Shown here piece by piece: positions 8,591-17,161 of a DNA stretch of 64,000 bases (positions within the stretch are counted from its first letter, which is position 1; the number at the start of each line of letters is the position of its first letter). Made by a program: the position numbers and the translations under genes. The notes beneath the pieces are model-generated. The model saw only the letters and a list, made by a program, of their open reading frames with translations, was not told the DNA's origin and did no database searches. The stretch covers positions 1,922,001 through 1,986,000 of the forward strand of contig NC_015578.1 in the NCBI RefSeq assembly GCF_000214375.1, given 5' to 3'. Origin of the DNA: Treponema primitia ZAS-2. GTDB taxonomy: Bacteria; Spirochaetota; Spirochaetia; Treponematales; Breznakiellaceae.

Positions 8591-11500
8591 ATGCTAGACG
8601 TTACGCTTAAAAGTGCCAAACAAATGAAAAATATCCTAAAGGCCGCCCGGTTTTGGGCGGCAGCGGCGCTTTTGGGGGCGGCTGCAATCATCCTTATGGT
8701 TCTCGTTTTCTTTTTCTCCTCCCACCGGGCGGGGGATAGTCCCCTCTATATCAACCTGCGGGAATACCCCATGTATGGCAAAAAGGGCTTTGTTCCGGCG
8801 GATGCCCTGGGATCCCCGACGGGGCTGGAATGGCACGAAATCGCGGCGGCGGGAGACAGCTCCCTGGTGATCGTCAAAGAGAAGTTCCAGGGCCTTCCGC
8901 GACGGGTATTCCTTTCGCCCTTTGGGAACAGGGTGGAGCATTTTACCTATGTAATCCCTTTTGAGCTGGGTTACGACACCCTCCTTTTTATGCGGCAGAA
9001 CATCGAAAAAGTACCGGGGCTGTTTATTGCCGCCCTGGGGGATAACTGGGAAATCTACCTTAACGGCCATTTGATTAAGAACGAGCTGCACCTGGATGAG
9101 GGGGGGGAAATCGTTTCCCACCGGGCCCAGCGGAAGGTACGCTTCCCCTTTGACGAGGATCTCCTGGTGGAGGGGGCCAACACTTTGACTATCCACCTGG
9201 CGGGGGATCCCAACCATGATAACCTGGGGCTCTATTACGGGACCCCGGTCTACATCGACGACTACGAAGCGATAGAAGCGGCAAGCAGCGAGACGGTGAC
9301 CATTGCCCTGGTGGGCATTTATATCTTTTTGGGGCTCTACCATTTTATCCTGTTTTCCCAGCGCCGGGACGTGCGGTACAATCTCTACTACGGCGCCTTT
9401 TCGCTCTGCCTGGGGCTGTACTTCCTCACCCGGCTTTCGTGCATCTATACCTTTAGCCCGGATACCAATATATGGTCCCGTCTGGAATTTGCCACGCTGT
9501 TCTTTTTTCTTCCGCTGATTAGCTGCTTTTTTCAGAGCCTTACCCAGGGGAGGATTCGCTTGCCTGCTAAGGTGATGCTCTGGATAAGCCTGGCTATGGC
9601 GGCGACGGAGCTTTTCTTTGCCCCCCAGTACGGCGAGGACTGTATCAATATCTTTTATGCCCTGGGGGTAGTGGAGATCCTCTATATCTTTAGCGTCAAC
9701 TTTGGGTACGAGTTTTTCTACCGCGCCTACCGCTCGTGGAAGGAAGCGCCCCGCCGCCACGATGACGGCAGGGCCTTTACGTTGGCGGAAGACCTCCGGT
9801 GGAACCTTGTGCACGAGCCCATGGGGAACCTTGCCTTTGGCATAGTGTTTGTGTTTATCACCGGCGCCTTCGACTTTATTGATTCTGCTTTTCTGAACTG
9901 GGGCATCCTGACGTCCCGGTATGGGTTTACGGTCTTTACCCTGGGGGCCGCCCTGATCCTTTCCCGGCGCTTTTCCGAGATGTACCAGGAATTGACCGGC
10001 CTTAATGCCTCATTGGAGACCACGGTGGAGCAGCGTACCCTTGCGCTGCGGGAGCAAACTGCCCTGGCGGAATCCGCCTCCCAGGCAAAGAGCAATTTCC
10101 TTGCCAACATGAGCCACGAAATCCGCACGCCCCTTAACGCGATCATGGGCTACAGCGAACTGGAACTGTATGCCGCCGGCGGAGATGAGCACAAGAAGGG
10201 CCGCCTGGAACAGATCCACCAGTCGGGGGCCATCCTGCTTTCAATCATCAATGATGTGCTTGATATTTCAAAAATTGAATCGGGCAAACTGGAACTGCTG
10301 CCCGTGGAATACGATCTGCCCAGCTTGATAAACGACACGGTTTCTTTTAATACGGTGCGTATTCGGGACAAGCCCATCAACTTTATCCTGGAACTGGACC
10401 ACGACCTCCCGGTCAATCTGTTTGGGGACGAATTACGGCTGCGGCAGATACTGAACAACCTTTTAAGCAACGCCATTAAATACACCAAAGAAGGGGAAGT
10501 GCGCTTTGCGGTGGGTTTTGAAAAAGAAAACGATTCTGCTGAGGGCATAGTTTTAGTGTTTGTGGTTTCCGACACCGGCCTGGGCATTAAGGCGGAAGCC
10601 CTGGGCAGCATCTTTGACGAGTACGGCCGGGCGGACCAGGAGCTGAACCGGGACATCGAAGGCACCGGGCTGGGGCTGGCTATTACCCGGCAGCTGGTGG
10701 AGCTTATGGAGGGGACCATCACCGTGGAAAGTGAATATGGCAAGGGCAGCGTGTTTACCGCCCGGGTGCGCCAGAAACGGCTGGACGGGCAGCCCATGGG
10801 AAGGGCCACCGCCGCAGCCCTGGAGAGTTTCAGCTACCACGAAAAGCGCCGCCATGCGGCAATCAATTTTCCGCGGGTGGATCTTTCGGCGGCCAAGGTC
10901 CTGGTGGTGGACGATGTCCCTTCCAATATCCAGGTGGCCCAGGGCTATTTGCGCCTGTACCGGCTTGCGCCCGACAGCGCCGGCAGCGGCGAAGAAGCCA
11001 TGGCCAAAATGGCATCGAAGCGCTACGACCTGGTCTTTATGGACCACATGATGCCCGGCATGGACGGCGTCGAAACGGTCCGCCGCTTGCGGGAAGGGGG
11101 GGACAACACGCCAATAGTTGTACTAACCGCCAATGCCCTTATCGGCAATGACGAGATGTTCGCTTCCAAGGGCTTTGACAGCTTCTTGAGCAAACCCCTT
11201 AAAGCGGCGGACCTGGATAAAACCCTCCTGCGCTTTATCCCCCGGGAAAAACAGGGGCCGGCGCTGGCGGAAGAAGCAGCTGCTGCTGTCGGGACGGATG
11301 CTGCTGTCGGGACGGATGCTGCTGACGGGACGGCTGCGGCTACGGGGACGCCTGCGGGGAACGGCGCACTCCCTGGCCTGGACGGCCTGGATACCACTGC
11401 GGGGCTCGAGCGCACCGGCGGCGAAGAAGAAGGTTATCGCTATGTGCTCAACAGCTTTTGTGAAGACAGCAAAGAACGCATAGACACCCTGCGGCACATA

Positions 11501-11788
11501 CTGTTTCATTTCCAGCAGCTTGCGGCCGCTCCGGCTCCCGCAGACAGGGTCCAGACGGCGCCCACGGACCAAAGCTTTCTCTTTTTTGCTACCCTTATGC
11601 ACGCCCTCAAAAACGCCCTCTTTTCCATAGGCGCCGACGCCCTTTCGGCGGAGGCCGGGGCCCTGGAAGCCCTGGGCAGGGAGGAGGATAGTGCGGGGAT
11701 CCGGGAACAGGGCCCGGGTTTCTACGATTCCTTTAAGCGCTTTGTGGAACAGCTCGGCGCTGCACTAGGTTCTGGAGAAAAGTCTTGA
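8591..11788 (+). CDS. 7TM hybrid sensor histidine kinase with REC and HPt domains
   Basis: A complete phosphorelay on one chain of 1065 residues. Order: an N-terminal helix, an extracytoplasmic jelly-roll-like domain (WEIYLNGHLI), about seven membrane helices (about 235-465) typical of 7TMR-DISM sensors, a short coiled coil, HisKA with H509 (NMSHEIRTPLNA), HATPase (ILNNLLSNAIKYT, SDTGLGI, GTGLGLAI), a receiver with D818 (LVFMDHMMPGMDG), a low-complexity linker, and a C-terminal HPt with H1004 (MHALKNALFSIGA). The start is uncertain: ATG 8591 or ATG 8624, neither with a clear Shine-Dalgarno. The LuxR response regulator 78 nt downstream is the obvious phosphate acceptor. Confidence 0.92.
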   Translation: MLDVTLKSAKQMKNILKAARFWAAAALLGAAAIILMVLVFFFSSHRAGDSPLYINLREYPMYGKKGFVPADALGSPTGLEWHEIAAAGDSSLVIVKEKFQGLPRRVFLSPFGNRVEHFTYVIPFELGYDTLLFMRQNIEKVPGLFIAALGDNWEIYLNGHLIKNELHLDEGGEIVSHRAQRKVRFPFDEDLLVEGANTLTIHLAGDPNHDNLGLYYGTPVYIDDYEAIEAASSETVTIALVGIYIFLGLYHFILFSQRRDVRYNLYYGAFSLCLGLYFLTRLSCIYTFSPDTNIWSRLEFATLFFFLPLISCFFQSLTQGRIRLPAKVMLWISLAMAATELFFAPQYGEDCINIFYALGVVEILYIFSVNFGYEFFYRAYRSWKEAPRRHDDGRAFTLAEDLRWNLVHEPMGNLAFGIVFVFITGAFDFIDSAFLNWGILTSRYGFTVFTLGAALILSRRFSEMYQELTGLNASLETTVEQRTLALREQTALAESASQAKSNFLANMSHEIRTPLNAIMGYSELELYAAGGDEHKKGRLEQIHQSGAILLSIINDVLDISKIESGKLELLPVEYDLPSLINDTVSFNTVRIRDKPINFILELDHDLPVNLFGDELRLRQILNNLLSNAIKYTKEGEVRFAVGFEKENDSAEGIVLVFVVSDTGLGIKAEALGSIFDEYGRADQELNRDIEGTGLGLAITRQLVELMEGTITVESEYGKGSVFTARVRQKRLDGQPMGRATAAALESFSYHEKRRHAAINFPRVDLSAAKVLVVDDVPSNIQVAQGYLRLYRLAPDSAGSGEEAMAKMASKRYDLVFMDHMMPGMDGVETVRRLREGGDNTPIVVLTANALIGNDEMFASKGFDSFLSKPLKAADLDKTLLRFIPREKQGPALAEEAAAAVGTDAAVGTDAADGTAAATGTPAGNGALPGLDGLDTTAGLERTGGEEEGYRYVLNSFCEDSKERIDTLRHILFHFQQLAAAPAPADRVQTAPTDQSFLFFATLMHALKNALFSIGADALSAEAGALEALGREEDSAGIREQGPGFYDSFKRFVEQLGAALGSGEKS
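11282..11335 (+). repeat. Three 18-bp tandem repeats coding the kinase linker
   Basis: Units 11282-11299 and 11300-11317 are identical and 11318-11335 differs at two bases. They encode an Ala/Val/Gly/Thr/Asp linker between the receiver and HPt domains. Unit gain or loss would keep the frame and change linker length by six residues. Confidence 0.7.
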
Positions 11789-11866
11789 AAAAGGGCCAAA
11801 AGTCTGGCTAAAAGTTAGGGTTTTTTAGATTGATAGCCGATACCCTGTTGGGCAATGGAGACGCAC

Positions 11867-12538
11867 ATGATACGCATACTGATTGTTGAGGACATGACCA
11901 TGCTCCGGGAAGCATTGACCACAATACTTTCCGATGAGAAGGATATGCAGGTCGTCGGCGCCCTGGAACATGCCGGAGATGCCCTGGAGTTCTGCCGTGA
12001 GAACCGGCCTGACCTTATCCTTATGGATGTGCTTACCGACGACAACCTGGTAAACGGCGGTTCCCACCGGGAATTGGCGCAGGAAGAAAACAGCCGCACC
12101 CAAATCAACGGCATAAGCGCCACCCAGGAAATCCTGGCTGAATTCCCGGACACCAAGATCGTCATCATAACCGCCTTCCCGGAGATTACCTTTATCGAGG
12201 CCGCAAAAAAAGCCGGAGCCCATAGCTTTGTCTATAAAAACGTAAAGAACGATTTGCTCTTGCAGATAATCCGGGGAACCATGGCAGGATACGGCACCTT
12301 TCCCACCCATATCCCCACCCTGGCGACCCTGAGCCCGAAATTTACCGACCGGGAGATGCGGATCCTGCGCCTCCTTGCCCAAGCCCGGGATCGTAGTTTT
12401 ATAGAGCAGGAACTCAGCATTTCCGAAGGCACCCTCAAGGCAGTTATCACCGGCATCCTCAATAAAACCGGCTACGATAGCATCATGCAGTACGTGGTAT
12501 ACGCCGTGGCCAACGGGCTCATTAGCCCCCACGGGTAA
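11867..12538 (+). CDS. LuxR/NarL-type response regulator with receiver insertion
   Basis: Receiver plus helix-turn-helix. The phospho-acceptor is D54 (LILMDV), with acidic residues ED near the N-terminus, the switch Thr (VIITAF) and Lys (SFVYKN) present. About 25 extra residues sit between D54 and the NGISATQEIL helix, where normal receivers have a short loop. The C-terminal HTH (FTDREMRILRLLAQARDRSF) is LuxR-like but diverged. I prefer ATG 11867 to ATG 11855 because GGAG at 11857-11860 is 6 nt upstream. Expected partner: the hybrid kinase upstream. Expected targets: the AGTCT elements nearby. Confidence 0.88.
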   Translation: MIRILIVEDMTMLREALTTILSDEKDMQVVGALEHAGDALEFCRENRPDLILMDVLTDDNLVNGGSHRELAQEENSRTQINGISATQEILAEFPDTKIVIITAFPEITFIEAAKKAGAHSFVYKNVKNDLLLQIIRGTMAGYGTFPTHIPTLATLSPKFTDREMRILRLLAQARDRSFIEQELSISEGTLKAVITGILNKTGYDSIMQYVVYAVANGLISPHG

Positions 12539-12544
12539 AACATA

Positions 12545-12690
12545 GACGAAAGTCTATATTTTACCTGAAATGTATAGACTAAAGTCTAGATTTTACCCCC
12601 AAAGTCTAGCCAAAAGAAACCGGTATTTCCGGTTAAACGCGCTATGCTTATGTATGAAAGCAATTTCTCCTAAGTGGAGAACTATAATAA
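12545..12690 (+). promoter_or_regulatory. AGTCT-box control region of the first surface-protein operon
   Basis: Contains TAGAC-GAAA-GTCTA and TAGAC-TAAA-GTCTA small palindromes, a third AGTCTAG box (12604-12610), and an AACCGG/CCGGTT inverted repeat. Bases 12575-12647 match 17089-17161 at 64 of 73 positions. A further palindrome TTCTCC/GGAGAA (12665-12681) abuts a TATAAT at 12683-12688, a plausible -10 box. AGTCT boxes also occur at 11781 and 11801, before the response regulator gene, so that regulator is the likely binder. Binding is inferred. Confidence 0.6.
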
Positions 12691-12702
12691 TAGGAGTATG
12701 TT

Positions 12703-14628
12703 ATGAAAAATCTATGTAGATTCATCGTGATGACTTTGATGGTCGCCCTGGTGGCCATTTCCTGTGACCTCCCCGCCGCGCCGGAAAGCGCCCGGAAAGA
12801 GCCGCCCATAGAAAAAGGCAAGGGGAGAATCACCATAATCCTCTCCGGCACGGCTATAGCGCCGGAGACAGCCGGTCGGGCCGCTTCCCGGGCGGTTGCG
12901 TGGGCAGGCGATCCCACCATCCCTCTGTATTACAAGCTCACTTTTACCCATATCGGCGATGCTGATCATCCCGCCATCGGAAGTTACACCCGGACCCTGG
13001 GTGCGGTTAGCTCAGAAACCGTTACCCTGGAAGAGGGACCTTGGTCCATTACCGCCGCTGCCTATTTGAACGATACCTACGCACTCTCGGACCTGGTCGG
13101 CAATTCCACCACGCCCAAACTCGTCACCATTGTGCAGGGCGAAAACCCAGCCGCCAGCATCCCCATGACCGTGGACTACGACTACGAGGCGGGTCTTGGG
13201 ACCTACTTCATCCACAACGAGGCGGAACTGCGGCGCATCGGGGCGGCCACAAACGGCCTTCTCATGGCCCAGACGAAAACCTACCGCCTGGTGAACGACA
13301 TTACCCTTACCGCTCCATGGACTCCTCTCGGCGACGGCACGACCCCCTTTGGAGCCAAATTTTATGGAACAACCGATGGAACCAGCTCAGTTAAGCACAG
13401 CATCACCTTCTCCAACGCCACCGCAGGCGGCTTTACCAGCTATGATGGCCAGTACCTGGGCTTCTTTGGCCGTACCTCCACTGCGGAAATTCACGATCTT
13501 ACCCTGGTCTACCCCGAAGGCGCCCTGGGCACGAAAACTACCGCTAAAGCCCTTGGCTTTAACCCCAGTGCGATTACGACCCAATACGTGGGGGGCCTTG
13601 TGGGGCTTGCGGAAAACACCACCATTGAAGGAGTTATCGTTTCCGGTGTTATCAATGTAAGCAATGCAAATACTTCGAACAATATAAGTGCGTTGAATGT
13701 CGGCGGGGTGGTGGGGGAACAGCAAGTCTCCGCGGCCCCCAAAACCCTCAGCAAAAGCGCCTTTAGCGGGGATATCTCCGGGAAGCTCGTGGGAACTTCT
13801 ACGTTTGTGCTTAACGTCGGGGGTATCGCCGGCGGCCTCATAAGTTCCGGCGGCGTATTATCCACGGTGAGCGCCTCCTTTGCTAGTGGCGCCGTGCGTG
13901 CCGACGGCGTTGGCACGGGATGGGGGATAGCCAATGCGGGGGGCATCGTCGGGTTAGCCCAAGGCACAGCCAACGATCCTATTGAAAACTGCTATGTATC
14001 CGCCGATATTAGGGCCTTCGGATATGCGGAGACCCGCGCCGGGGGAATTGCGGGAAATAGCAGCCAAGCTATCAGCAACACCTATGCCCGGGGGACCGTT
14101 ATCGCAAATGGCGATGCGGGGGGTGTCCCCTACCGGAACTATGCCGGTGGTATCGCCGGATACATCTCCGGCGGCACGGTCGACTACTCCGTCGCCCTGC
14201 AAACCACCATCGGTGATGATCATCCCACCGGCTCGAATGTTACAGCCAATATCCGTGCCATTGTTGGCCTTGATTCAGGCGCTACAGGTTTTGTGACTAC
14301 CGGGGCCTACAACTACGCCGCTTCCGATATTAGCTTTTTCCGGTTGGCGGGAACCGCTGACATCTACAAAGACGGCTATCCGACCTATGTTCGTACCGGT
14401 TTTGAGACGGAGACTAATAAGAATAACTACTTCACCGTAGCCGCCCCCACGCCCGTATCTCCCGACGGCGCCTTGACTGTGGCTCCCTGGGACTTTACCA
14501 CCACCACTGGCGATTGGCAGTACCTGGGCACGGCCTATCTCTACCCCGTACTGTCCTGGGAGACCGCAGCCCACACCCTCGACGGCATCTTGCCCACGGG
14601 CAGCTATGGGATTACGATCGAGTGGTAA
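12703..14628 (+). CDS. GLUG-motif surface lipoprotein
   Basis: A secreted repeat protein of 641 residues. The leader ends at a cysteine (VALVAISC). About 130 residues of beta-rich domain follow, then a long region with many GLUG-type units (VGGLVGLAENTTIEGV, AGGIVGLAQG, AGGIAGNSSQ, AGGIAGYISGG), which predict a right-handed beta-helix or stalk. AGGAG at 12692-12696 gives a well-spaced start. Similar repeats occur in surface adhesins, so a cell-surface binding role is likely but not shown. It leads an operon with a periplasmic protein, a barrel protein and a FecR-domain protein, and has a degraded relative at 17151-20580. Confidence 0.85.
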   Translation: MKNLCRFIVMTLMVALVAISCDLPAAPESARKEPPIEKGKGRITIILSGTAIAPETAGRAASRAVAWAGDPTIPLYYKLTFTHIGDADHPAIGSYTRTLGAVSSETVTLEEGPWSITAAAYLNDTYALSDLVGNSTTPKLVTIVQGENPAASIPMTVDYDYEAGLGTYFIHNEAELRRIGAATNGLLMAQTKTYRLVNDITLTAPWTPLGDGTTPFGAKFYGTTDGTSSVKHSITFSNATAGGFTSYDGQYLGFFGRTSTAEIHDLTLVYPEGALGTKTTAKALGFNPSAITTQYVGGLVGLAENTTIEGVIVSGVINVSNANTSNNISALNVGGVVGEQQVSAAPKTLSKSAFSGDISGKLVGTSTFVLNVGGIAGGLISSGGVLSTVSASFASGAVRADGVGTGWGIANAGGIVGLAQGTANDPIENCYVSADIRAFGYAETRAGGIAGNSSQAISNTYARGTVIANGDAGGVPYRNYAGGIAGYISGGTVDYSVALQTTIGDDHPTGSNVTANIRAIVGLDSGATGFVTTGAYNYAASDISFFRLAGTADIYKDGYPTYVRTGFETETNKNNYFTVAAPTPVSPDGALTVAPWDFTTTTGDWQYLGTAYLYPVLSWETAAHTLDGILPTGSYGITIEW

Positions 14629-14665
14629 GCAGGGTAGCTTGGATGGCGGTTATAGAAGGAACATC

Positions 14666-15145
14666 ATGAAACGATATTTGTTACTGCTCTGCGCCCTGAC
14701 CGCCGCCCTCCTCTCCCCCCCACGGGCGCATGCCCAAACGGCGGGGGAACTGGAGCGGCTCCTGGGGGCGCCCATCGTGAGCTACCAGGACGCGGCGTGG
14801 CTGGTCCTTTCGTCGGTGGAGGCGGTCCCCGGGGGAACCGCCCCCGCCGACGCCTACCAGTTTGCGCTGGACCGGAACTGGCTGCCCAAAAAGGCCACCG
14901 CGAACAGCGCCGTCACCCTGGGGGGCGTATCGCTCCTCATCATGGAGGCCGCGGGCATCAAGGGGGGGATCATGTTTACCCTGACCCACGGCAGCCGGTA
15001 TGCCTACCGGGATTTGGTCTACCGGGGCCTGATACAGGGCCGCGCCTATGCCACCCAGAAAGTTTCCGGGGAGCGGCTCCTGCAAATCCTCGGCCGGGCC
15101 CTTGAATACACGGAAACCGGGGTTCGAAGGGGTCCATCAGTATGA
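14666..15145 (+). CDS. Periplasmic protein of unknown function
   Basis: I do not recognise this family. The 159-residue protein has a clean signal peptide (MKRYLLLLCALTAALLS...AHA/QTAG). The mature part has a repeated helical character (SYQDAAWLVLSSVEA, AYQFALDRNWLPKKA), which vaguely recalls S-layer-homology-type helices. Start ATG 14666 is supported by AAGGA at 14656-14660. Its stop overlaps the next start by 4 nt (15142-15145), so it is translated with the barrel protein and probably works beside it in the periplasm. Confidence 0.75.
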   Translation: MKRYLLLLCALTAALLSPPRAHAQTAGELERLLGAPIVSYQDAAWLVLSSVEAVPGGTAPADAYQFALDRNWLPKKATANSAVTLGGVSLLIMEAAGIKGGIMFTLTHGSRYAYRDLVYRGLIQGRAYATQKVSGERLLQILGRALEYTETGVRRGPSV

Positions 15146-16341
15146 ACGCAAAAAGAGCCCTCTCAGGCCTATTAGTATTCCTGTGCGCGGTCATGGCATC
15201 TGCCCAGGATTTTGGCGTGGTGCTCAACCAGCTCCCGGTGCTCAGTAATGGTGATGAATCCTACGGCAGCTTTGAATACACCGGAACCGTGATGCCCTGG
15301 CTCGCCGCTCCCCTTGGGGAAAAGGGGGACCTCTACCTGTCCGGTGGCATCAGCGCAGAATTGGTGAACGAAGAATGGAAGCCCGTCCCGGAAGTCTACC
15401 GCTTCGAGTTCAGCTACGAACCTGCACCGGGCCTGCACCTTGATCTGGGCCGCTTGTCCTGGCAGGAACCCCTCCAGCTCGCCGCCACCGGCCTCTTTGA
15501 CGGCCTGGCCCTCAGCGCCGACCTGGGAAAGACCCGCCTTTCCGTCGGCGCCTTTTATACCGGGCTCCTCAACAAACGGAACGCCTACATCGTGATGAAC
15601 AGGGAAGACCTCGCCGACTACCACGACCGGGATGTCTACTTCGCCTCCCGGCGGCTGGTTTATGGCGTAAGTTGGGAGATACCCGCCCTGTTCGATACCG
15701 GCAGCGACCTTGCCTTCTCGGTCTTTGGGCAATATGATATGAACGATAGTGATAGTGCGGCAATCCATACCCAGTACGCTGAAGCCAAACTGGGCGTCCC
15801 TTTTCTGGATGATTGGAACGCCGATCTGGGCAGCATTCTGGGGATGCAGGAGACAGAAGACGCCGACCCCGCCATAAGTTTCGCCGCCGCCGCCCACCTG
15901 GTCTGGCTCCTCCCCAGCACGATGGAAGACCGCATACGCTTTGGCGGGGCCTTTTCCTCCGGAGCGTGGAATGACACGGTTACCGCCTTTGTGCCCATCA
16001 ACACTGTGGCCCAGGGAAAGGTACTGCGGCCCCGGCTTTCCGGCCTGGCCCTGGCCGAACTAGAATACGCCGCGCGGCTGCACAACACCCTTTCTGCGGA
16101 AATCTCGGCGGCCTATCTTTTCAGAACCGATTCGTTTACCTATACAGACAGCGACCTTGACCCCGACTCCCTTTCCCCCCTCCTGGGGGGCGAAGTCTAC
16201 GGCGGCCTTACCTGGGTACCCTTTACAGACCTTTCGTTCACCCTTGGCGGCGGCGCCTTCTTCCCCCAGCTGGGCAAGGCCTTCCGCAGCGATGCGGATC
16301 TTAAGTACCGCGTTTCATTAGGAATGATTCTTTCATTTTAG
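15142..16341 (+). CDS. Outer-membrane beta-barrel protein
   Basis: A 399-residue protein with signal peptide (MNAKRALSGLLVFLCAVMASAQ) and alternating hydrophobic/polar strands through its length, ending in VSLGMILSF, a typical C-terminal barrel strand with a final Phe. It looks like a porin or a barrel for surface display. The operon with a GLUG lipoprotein and a FecR protein suggests a dedicated surface system. The transported molecule cannot be named from sequence. Confidence 0.78.
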   Translation: MNAKRALSGLLVFLCAVMASAQDFGVVLNQLPVLSNGDESYGSFEYTGTVMPWLAAPLGEKGDLYLSGGISAELVNEEWKPVPEVYRFEFSYEPAPGLHLDLGRLSWQEPLQLAATGLFDGLALSADLGKTRLSVGAFYTGLLNKRNAYIVMNREDLADYHDRDVYFASRRLVYGVSWEIPALFDTGSDLAFSVFGQYDMNDSDSAAIHTQYAEAKLGVPFLDDWNADLGSILGMQETEDADPAISFAAAAHLVWLLPSTMEDRIRFGGAFSSGAWNDTVTAFVPINTVAQGKVLRPRLSGLALAELEYAARLHNTLSAEISAAYLFRTDSFTYTDSDLDPDSLSPLLGGEVYGGLTWVPFTDLSFTLGGGAFFPQLGKAFRSDADLKYRVSLGMILSF

Positions 16342-16353
16342 GAGTAAATACAA

Positions 16354-17061
16354 ATGATGGTATGCAAAAAAGAAATATTGTTACTGTTGGCGCTGATCGG
16401 TATAGGGTTTCCGGGACACAACCTTTCAATCTTTGCCCAAGAAAACGCTTTTATCCGGGAAATAACCGGAGATGTAACCCTCAAGCTCCCCAACGAAAGT
16501 GCATGGACACCCGCCGCAGCGGGAGATACCCTGACGAAGAACACCCTGATATCCACGGGCTTTAAAAGCAGCGCACTGATTGCCCTGGGAAACTCCACAC
16601 TAACCATACGGCCCCTTACCCGTTTAAGCCTGGAAGAAATCATACTCAACCAGGACAACGAAACAGTATCCCTGAACCTGCAAACCGGAAGAGTCCGGGC
16701 CGATGTGGCGCCCCCCTCGGGAGGAAAGACCGATTTTACCGTGCGGAGCCCCTCGGTAACCGCATCGGTGCGGGGAACCTCCTTTGAAATGGATACCATG
16801 AACCTCCATGTTGACAATGGGCGGGTCCAATACTCCCTTGCCAATGGACGGAAGGTCTTTGTCACCAGAAGGGGAAATAGTTATTTTGATGAAGCAAACA
16901 ACCGGGTGGTATCGCCCTTTGAAGCCGCCGCCCAGTCCCTGACGCCCAGCCTGCCCATCGCAAGCGATTCCGGCGCCTCAAATGGGGACCGTGCCCCCAT
17001 TATCGGGAACAACGCCAGTACCTTAGACGGCGATTTTAGAGTAGGCTTTGAGTGGGATTAG
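16354..17061 (+). CDS. FecR-domain periplasmic protein
   Basis: Signal peptide (to about residue 28) followed by a FecR-type domain: IREITGDVTLKLPNESAW, GDTLTKNTLISTGFKSSALIALGNSTLTI, then RADVAPPSGGKTDFTVRSPSVTASVRGTSFEM. There is no membrane helix after the signal, unlike sigma-regulating FecR, so it is probably a stand-alone periplasmic or surface protein. AGGAG precedes ATG 16354 by about 10 nt; ATG 16357 is also possible. Bases 16708-16776 recur, diverged, at the 3' end of the neighbouring pseudogene (20474-20541). Confidence 0.85.
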   Translation: MMVCKKEILLLLALIGIGFPGHNLSIFAQENAFIREITGDVTLKLPNESAWTPAAAGDTLTKNTLISTGFKSSALIALGNSTLTIRPLTRLSLEEIILNQDNETVSLNLQTGRVRADVAPPSGGKTDFTVRSPSVTASVRGTSFEMDTMNLHVDNGRVQYSLANGRKVFVTRRGNSYFDEANNRVVSPFEAAAQSLTPSLPIASDSGASNGDRAPIIGNNASTLDGDFRVGFEWD

Positions 17062-17088
17062 GAAAATTGTAAAAAAAACAGCTATCTG

Positions 17089-17161
17089 TAGACGAAAGTC
17101 TGGATTTTACCCCCAAGGCCTAGCCGAAAGAAATCGGTATCTCCGGTTAAATGCGCTTTGC
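17089..17161 (+). promoter_or_regulatory. Second copy of the 73-bp AGTCT control element
   Basis: Matches 12575-12647 at 64 of 73 bases, including the TAGAC-GAAA-GTCT palindrome, the ATTTTACCCCC tract and the CCGGTTAAA end. Here the element runs straight into an open coding frame (ATG 17151 lies inside it) with no ribosome-binding site or signal peptide, as if sequence between control element and gene had been deleted. Confidence 0.65.

Noticed and set aside
8636-9814. 392-codon frame on the minus strand
   Set aside because: It is the antisense shadow of the hybrid kinase; the composition is Arg/Gln/Gly-rich with no domain.
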